Assembly: GCF_025464955.1 (NCBI RefSeq)
Contig: NZ_JAODNM010000173.1
Coordinates: forward strand, 1-52,551
Direction: 5' to 3'
DNA: 52,551 nt
Source: Amycolatopsis sp.
GTDB taxonomy: Bacteria; Actinomycetota; Actinomycetes; Mycobacteriales; Pseudonocardiaceae
Part shown: piece by piece, positions 48,484 through 52,551 of the stretch
How the letters are laid out: each line of letters opens with the position of its first letter
Numbering within the stretch: the first letter of the stretch is position 1
Position numbers and translations under genes: made by a program
Notes under the pieces: model-generated
What the model was told of the DNA's origin: nothing
What the model saw: the letters and a program-made list of their open reading frames with translations, nothing else
Databases searched by the model: none

Positions 48484-49458
48484 ATGACCCGCTGCGTCGG
48501 CGCTCGTATCACCGTCCTCGACGAGAACTTCATCGACATCCTGTTGCCCTCGAGCCCCCGTGTGCGTAGGTACAACATGGATCAGCACTTCAGTTCCCGC
48601 TACGGCGAACTGCTGGCCGAGAACGGCTTGTGCTTCCTCGTGGAAACGTTCACCGAGGGCGGCGACCGGACGACGGTTCTCTTCGACGCGGGGCTGACCG
48701 CGCCGGTGGTGCTGCACAACGCGCGGCACCTCGGGGTCGACCTGACCGAGGTCGACGCGGTGGTGCTCAGCCACGGGCATCCCGACCACTTCGGCGGGAT
48801 CAACGGTGTGCTCGCAGCGATCGGCCACCCCACCCCCGTGCTCGTGCACCCGGAAGCGTTCGACCCACGGATGATCGTGAAACCGCACACCACGCTCCCG
48901 ATGATCAATATCGGGCTGACCCGGGCTGGGATCGAGGCCTCCGGCGGGCACCTGATGGAGGCTCGGGACTCCGTCCCGTTGGGGCCGGGCCTGCTCACCT
49001 CCGGCGAAATGAAGACCAGCACCGACTTCGAGCTGGAAGCGCCGACCGGGCGGCTGTGTGTACACACGGACGGCCACGTCGAAGCCGACGAAATCAACGA
49101 CCACCAGGTGCTCGGCATCGACGTCGAGGGCCACGGCCTGGTCGTCATCGACCCGTGCGGGCACCGTGGGGTTGTCAGCTCGATCGAGCACATGCGGGCT
49201 CTCACCGGCACCGACACGCTCTATGGCGTCCTCGGCGGGTTCCACACCGGACATCCCGGGATCAGCGCCAACCGGATCGACAGCACGGCGAAAGCCCTTG
49301 CCGCGTATGAGCCGAGGCTGGTCGCACCCATGCACTGCAGCGGGTTCCCGCTCAAGAAGGCCGTCTCCGACCTGATCCCGGACGCCTTCGAGATCGTCAC
49401 GGCGGGAACCGTGCTGACCATCGGCTCCGTTCCGCCCGACACGCGCACCTGGCGGTAA
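48484..49458 (+). CDS. Metallo-beta-lactamase-fold hydrolase
   Basis: A 324-residue cytoplasmic protein of the MBL superfamily. The metal motif is HGHPDH (His97, His99, Asp101, His102), with later ligands probably in VHTDGHVEADE, PCGHRGV and APMHCSG. Overall layout resembles the dihydropterin-phosphate-synthase-like MBL group. GGAAAGGGGAG precedes ATG 48484. As the third gene of the dioxygenase unit it may hydrolyse a lactone or thioester of the pathway; the substrate cannot be read. It converges on the AraC gene. Confidence 0.88.
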   Translation: MTRCVGARITVLDENFIDILLPSSPRVRRYNMDQHFSSRYGELLAENGLCFLVETFTEGGDRTTVLFDAGLTAPVVLHNARHLGVDLTEVDAVVLSHGHPDHFGGINGVLAAIGHPTPVLVHPEAFDPRMIVKPHTTLPMINIGLTRAGIEASGGHLMEARDSVPLGPGLLTSGEMKTSTDFELEAPTGRLCVHTDGHVEADEINDHQVLGIDVEGHGLVVIDPCGHRGVVSSIEHMRALTGTDTLYGVLGGFHTGHPGISANRIDSTAKALAAYEPRLVAPMHCSGFPLKKAVSDLIPDAFEIVTAGTVLTIGSVPPDTRTWR

Positions 49459-49477
49459 CCGCCCGTGCGGCCCTGGC

Positions 49478-50455
49478 TCAACGGCGACCGCTGCCGGCTC
49501 GCCGCCACTGACCGGGGCTCATCCCGTGCGCTTTGCCGAAGGCGCGGGCGAAGTAACCGGAGTCGGGGAAGCCCACCTGCCTGCCGACGGCGCTGATCGG
49601 CAGTTCGGTGGCGGCGAGCAGGCGGCGGGCCTGGACCATGCGGCGCTCGGTGATCCACTCTTGCACGGTGCGGCCGGTGCGCCGGCGGACCGTCGAGGTC
49701 AGGTGGCCGGGGGAGATGTTGACCGCGGCGGCGACGTCGCGCAGGGACAGAGGTTGCGGGTAGCGCTGCTCGATGACGTCGAACACCTCGGCGAGCAGCG
49801 GTTCGCTGTTCTCGCGCAGGTCGCCCGCCACGTCGGCGGCCAGCCGGGAAACGCCGACCAGCAACAGGACCAGGTGGGCCAGTACGGCCTCTCGGTAGCC
49901 GTCGCGGCGTAATGCCAGTTCGTCGTGCAGGGCCTGGAGCCGGGCTGTCCACTCGGGACGGTCCGGTTCGGGCACCCGCAACCGCAGGGCGCCGATCGCT
50001 CCACCGCGGACGAACGGGAACAGCAGCGGGTGGGTACGCCAGGCGAGGTGGGCGCCGGGGACATCCGGGCCGAGCGCGTCGGCGGTGAAGAACACGCCCC
50101 AGCCACGGACACTCGCCAGATCGCCGGCGTCGAGGTGGCCCATCAGGTCGCCCGGCGCGACCACGAACAGGTCACCCGCCTCGATCGGCCAGGTCTGCCG
50201 ACCGGTGCGCAGCCGCCCGCCGGTGCTCTGGAAGTACGCCAGGCCGGGGAAGTCGTGCGCGTGCTCCTCGAACGCGGCAGTGGTGTCCCAGCCGTGTTCT
50301 GCCAGCCGCCAGGTCGTCACCGGCAACTCGCCGGGAGCCGGCAGCATCGAGTAGGTCGCCGGCTGGTCCCGGCCCACCGCCATCCGTACGGTACGCACCG
50401 TCGAATCGTCCCACTGGAACCGCGCATCGGTACAGACTCGCAGCTCAAGTAGCAC
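49478..50455 (-). CDS. AraC-family regulator with cupin-like sensor
   Basis: A regulator of up to 325 residues. The N-terminal half is a cupin-like AraC-binding domain (EEHAHDFPGLAYFQSTGG, WPIEAGDLFVVAPGD). The C-terminal half has two helix-turn-helices (LSLRDVAAAVNISPGHLTST and ISAVGRQVGFPDSGYFARAF). The start is uncertain: GTG 50455 leaves 13 bp to the divergent methyltransferase, whereas ATG 50383 or 50350 would leave room for a promoter holding the palindrome CGTACGGTACG (50385-50395). None has a clear ribosome site. It probably controls itself and the methyltransferase. Confidence 0.88.
   Translation of the reverse strand: MLLELRVCTDARFQWDDSTVRTVRMAVGRDQPATYSMLPAPGELPVTTWRLAEHGWDTTAAFEEHAHDFPGLAYFQSTGGRLRTGRQTWPIEAGDLFVVAPGDLMGHLDAGDLASVRGWGVFFTADALGPDVPGAHLAWRTHPLLFPFVRGGAIGALRLRVPEPDRPEWTARLQALHDELALRRDGYREAVLAHLVLLLVGVSRLAADVAGDLRENSEPLLAEVFDVIEQRYPQPLSLRDVAAAVNISPGHLTSTVRRRTGRTVQEWITERRMVQARRLLAATELPISAVGRQVGFPDSGYFARAFGKAHGMSPGQWRRAGSGRR
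50385..50395. promoter_or_regulatory. Palindrome near AraC start
   Basis: CGTAC and GTACG around one G, a perfect 11-bp palindrome. It is inside the longest AraC frame but just upstream of the alternative start ATG 50383. If the shorter start is right, this is an operator between the AraC and methyltransferase genes. CAGAAT (50457-50462) sits 6 nt before the methyltransferase ATG and could be its -10. Confidence 0.35.
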
Positions 50456-50468
50456 TCAGAATGTCTTC

Positions 50469-51140
50469 ATGACCGAAAAAACATCTCAGCCACCCGCCGA
50501 GCGGGACTACATCCCGGGCATGGGCAAGGCTTACCTGCTGCCGCTCTACGACGTTGTCCATCACGTGGTCGGGCTGCGCCCGATCCACCAGCAGCTGATC
50601 ACGCTCGCCGGGCTGCGGGATGGGCACCGGGTGCTCGACGTCGGCTGCGGCACCGGGAACCTGCTGCGGTCGACCGGAAAGCGCTACCCCAAGGCCGAGC
50701 TCGTCGGCCTGGACCCCGACCCGAAGGCATTGGCCCGCGCCCGGCGCAAGGCCCGCCGGGCCGGGGTCGCCGTGCGACTGGACCGCGGGTTCGCCCAGGA
50801 ACTGCCTTATGCCGACGGGTCGTTCGACCGGGTGTTCTCCAGTCTGATGCTGCATCACCTGGACAGCGCGGCCAAGGACGAGTTGCTCGCCGAGGTTCGG
50901 CGCGTGCTGCGCCCCGACGGCCTGCTCGTCCTGGCCGACGCCGTGGTCGATGACCATGGCCACGGCCATGGACGCCGAAGCCGGACGCCCGAACTGCTCC
51001 GCGATAACGTCGGCGACGGCGTCGCACGGCGGATCGCCGCGGCCGGCTGGACCGTGGAGCCCACCCGCACGATGTCCCTGCGCGCCTTCGGGGAGATCGG
51101 CATCGAACTGGCCCGCCCAGACCGGCCGGCGGAGGACTAG
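50469..51140 (+). CDS. Class I SAM-dependent methyltransferase
   Basis: A 223-residue cytoplasmic methyltransferase of the UbiE-like Rossmann type. Motif I is VLDVGCGTGNLL (55-66), the acidic end of strand 2 is GLDPDPKALARAR, and FSSLMLHHL with LRPDGLLVLADAV are motifs IV and VI. A His-rich stretch DDHGHGHGR follows and could bind a metal. The N-terminus (YLLPLYDVVHHVVG) resembles small-molecule methyltransferases. No ribosome site; possibly leaderless. Divergent from the AraC gene. The substrate is unknown. Confidence 0.9.
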   Translation: MTEKTSQPPAERDYIPGMGKAYLLPLYDVVHHVVGLRPIHQQLITLAGLRDGHRVLDVGCGTGNLLRSTGKRYPKAELVGLDPDPKALARARRKARRAGVAVRLDRGFAQELPYADGSFDRVFSSLMLHHLDSAAKDELLAEVRRVLRPDGLLVLADAVVDDHGHGHGRRSRTPELLRDNVGDGVARRIAAAGWTVEPTRTMSLRAFGEIGIELARPDRPAED

Positions 51141-51183
51141 CCGGTGTCCGGTGGTTGGTCGGTTGAGGCGGTGGGTGCGGTTC

Positions 51184-51430
51184 TACTGCAGCAAGGACCG
51201 GGGCGAGTTGAATGAACGCGCGAGGTGTCTGAGGGCCTGTCGCGTCGCGCGCGTGTGACTGGTGAGGCTGGTGTGATGGTGGAGATTGGTGATCTTGGTC
51301 GGATTCGTTGGTCTTGCTGCAGCAGGACTGTGGCAGTCGGGCGTTCGCAACTCGACGGCGAGTTGCGATTCGGGCAGCGCCGTCACCGTCGTGCCTGCAC
51401 TCCCGTTTACTGAAGCAAGGACCGGGGCGA
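51184..51430 (+). repeat. 23-bp direct repeats
   Basis: Copies at 51184-51206 and 51408-51430 differ in one base: TACTGC or TACTGA, followed by AGCAAGGACCGGGGCGA. A third, shorter copy (CTGCAGCAGGACTG) lies at 51317-51330. GCGCGCGA follows both main copies within 15 nt. Between them is the perfect palindrome at 51345. Confidence 0.65.
51345..51368. repeat. CGCAACTCG palindrome, perfect copy
   Basis: Arms TCGCAACTCG and CGAGTTGCGA around loop ACGG. Same element as at 44974 and, in the other orientation, at 1630. A worn copy (GCAAGTCGACGGCGAGTTGC) is at 51579-51598. Confidence 0.8.
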
Positions 51431-51618
51431 CGACGGGCGCGCGATAGGGATCCGAGCGCCGCATCCGTACCGCGGTGGCTGCCGAGGCTCGCTACGTCCG
51501 GTCCCGTTCGTCCTGCCGACCCCTGGTAGGAATGATTCGTACCCGCCGTCCCCCGATTCAGTATCGTTGTCGGCGTTCGCAAGTCGACGGCGAGTTGCTG
51601 TAGTGCCGGGAATGCAGT

Positions 51619-51673
51619 CAGGGCTCGTCAGTGTCGCGGCCGGGTGGTCCGGTCGCGGCACTCACGAGCCCTG
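51619..51673 (-). terminator. Long hairpin after HNH gene
   Basis: A 25-bp stem with one mismatch and two G-T pairs (51619-51643 with 51649-51673; arm begins CAGGGCTCGT) around loop GTGGT. It lies 16 bp after the HNH stop on the minus strand and probably terminates that transcript. There is no T-run. Confidence 0.65.
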
Positions 51674-51688
51674 GTACGGGATATTCTG

Positions 51689-52551
51689 TTACAGGTGCAT
51701 GGTGTTGCGCCTGGGTCTTCGAAGCGGATCGAGATAAGCGGGCGGGATGAAGTCCGGTCTTCCGTCACCACCCATCCGCACTTCCCAGCCACCACAATGC
51801 ACAAGCCGGTGGTGCCGCTGGCACAGGAGGGTCAAGTTGTCCAGATTTGTTGGCCCGCCGAGGATCCAATACACGATATGGTGCCCGTCGCAGTGTTTGG
51901 CGTGGCTTTTACAACCGGGAAAGGCGCATCCGCGGTCTCGCATGACGAGTCGTCGCCGTTGCCCGGTGGTGATGATGCGCTTGGACCGACCCAAATCCAT
52001 CTGCTCACTCTCGGTCCCGAGAACAGCGGGAATGAGCTTGCAGTCACACGCCAACATCCGTGCTTCGGCGGCGGTGATGACGCCGCCGTAGTCGAGCATC
52101 GCGGTCCCGATCCCGGACTTCAGTGTTTCGTAGTCCACGGTGACCGCCACGTGCACCCGGTCACCACCATGGGTCGGGATCTCGTCGACGGTCATAGCGA
52201 GGCGGATCAGGTCGACCAACGCGTCGGCGTGACGTTCCCATTGGCTGCGGGGGTCGCGGCCTTCCTCTTTCGTCGAGTGCGGCTTCGCCAGCGGATCCAA
52301 CGCGGCCCGCAACTGGGCGTAGGCCAGGTTGTCCAGCTTGCCTTTGAGTGTCGCGGAGCCGTCGCGGTGTTCCTGGAACGACAACTCCCGCTCTGGTCTC
52401 TCCGGCGGGTCTTTCGGCTCGGGTCCGTCGGGGTCGAGGGTGTCGAGGATCCGGTCGCCGGCTTTCTTCACCTCGACCGGGGACGCGTTAACGGCGAGGT
52501 TGACCAGGATTTTCTCCGCCGCCACCCGATCCTCCTCCGACACCGTCGCAG
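51689..52551 (-). CDS. DUF222/13E12 HNH endonuclease, 5' end outside window
   Basis: The C-terminal 280-plus residues of a DUF222-HNH protein of the mycobacterial 13E12-repeat type. The DUF222 part includes LSFQEHRDGSATLKGKLDNL and DALVDLIRLAM. The HNH domain reads CAFPGCKSHAKHCDGHHIVY, then GGPTNLDNLTLLCQRHHRLVH, with zinc-ligand cysteines and the catalytic HH. Family members are usually over 400 residues; the frame stays open to the window edge, so the start lies outside. Such genes occur in many copies in actinomycete genomes and are thought to be selfish or mobile; no host function is established. Confidence 0.9.
   Translation of the reverse strand, partial: ATVSEEDRVAAEKILVNLAVNASPVEVKKAGDRILDTLDPDGPEPKDPPERPERELSFQEHRDGSATLKGKLDNLAYAQLRAALDPLAKPHSTKEEGRDPRSQWERHADALVDLIRLAMTVDEIPTHGGDRVHVAVTVDYETLKSGIGTAMLDYGGVITAAEARMLACDCKLIPAVLGTESEQMDLGRSKRIITTGQRRRLVMRDRGCAFPGCKSHAKHCDGHHIVYWILGGPTNLDNLTLLCQRHHRLVHCGGWEVRMGGDGRPDFIPPAYLDPLRRPRRNTMHL

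Larger units (their letters stand above)
51141..51688. other. Repeat-rich intergenic region
   Basis: This 548-bp region between the methyltransferase and the HNH gene has no convincing gene on either strand. It carries direct repeats (51184 and 51408), palindromes of the CGCAACTCG family (51345 perfect, 51579 degraded), and a 25-bp-stem hairpin at 51619-51673. It may be a site where repeats gather next to a 13E12-type gene. Confidence 0.6.

Noticed and set aside
51689..52551. HNH gene as a homing endonuclease in an intron or intein
   Set aside because: The DUF222 domain places it in the 13E12-repeat family, and no interrupted host gene is visible around it.
1..52551. Biosynthetic gene cluster
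   Set aside because: Scattered P450, ligase, methyltransferase and SARP genes are present, but there is no PKS, NRPS, terpene synthase or RiPP core, the P450 is a relic, and the genes do not form one operon.

Overview
The window is high-GC, coding-dense actinomycete chromosome. The SARP, ROK, ECF41 and two-component regulators, the F420-type LLM oxidoreductases, the DUF222/13E12 HNH gene and the many GTG starts point to a Pseudonocardiaceae-like organism, probably close to Amycolatopsis. That placement is inferred from gene content and repeat style. I see no rRNA, tRNA, CRISPR, transposase or phage gene.

1-24.7 kb is an accessory patchwork of small regulator-enzyme units. It holds a LysR gene; a class III aminotransferase/amino-acid permease operon with a divergent LysR; two alpha/beta hydrolases; a histidine kinase/response regulator pair divergent from two membrane proteins; an ECF41 sigma factor with a matching upstream promoter; and a class A penicillin-binding protein preceded by a coupled small ORF. 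It continues with a permuted-papain amidase and a small membrane protein that share a very short divergent promoter, an SRPBCC-acyl-CoA-synthetase fusion, an AraC/LLM/aldo-keto reductase unit, and a glyoxalase. Between them lie many decayed genes: an XRE regulator stub, a zinc-type oxidoreductase with an internal stop, an AKR/AraC pair that lost both 5' ends, an LLM stub and a P450 tail.

24.7-41.4 kb is a secreted glycan-degradation locus. Five genes on the minus strand (GH3 with tandem C-terminal modules, GH2, GH92, a stand-alone copy of the GH92 C-terminal module, and a second GH3) look like one operon of about 15 kb, divergent from a ROK-family regulator. The combination of GH92, GH2 and GH3 suits breakdown of mannose-containing glycans; this is inference. 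The stand-alone module appears to be a mosaic: its signal-peptide region resembles the neighbouring GH3 gene and its body resembles the GH92 tail.

41.4-45.6 kb holds a secreted I36/crystallin-like protein, a SARP-NACHT-multi-TM fusion regulator, and relics of a hydrolase and an SDR. 45.6-51.1 kb is an aromatic-catabolism unit (LysR, intradiol dioxygenase, zinc-less oxidoreductase, metallo-beta-lactamase-fold protein) followed by an AraC/methyltransferase divergent pair. 51.1-52.55 kb is a repeat-rich gap and the 3' part of a DUF222-HNH gene cut by the window edge.

Three themes recur: small palindromes with arm CGCAACTCG at gene ends, apparently leaderless starts placed 5-6 nt after a -10 box, and loss of regulator-enzyme units by deletion.
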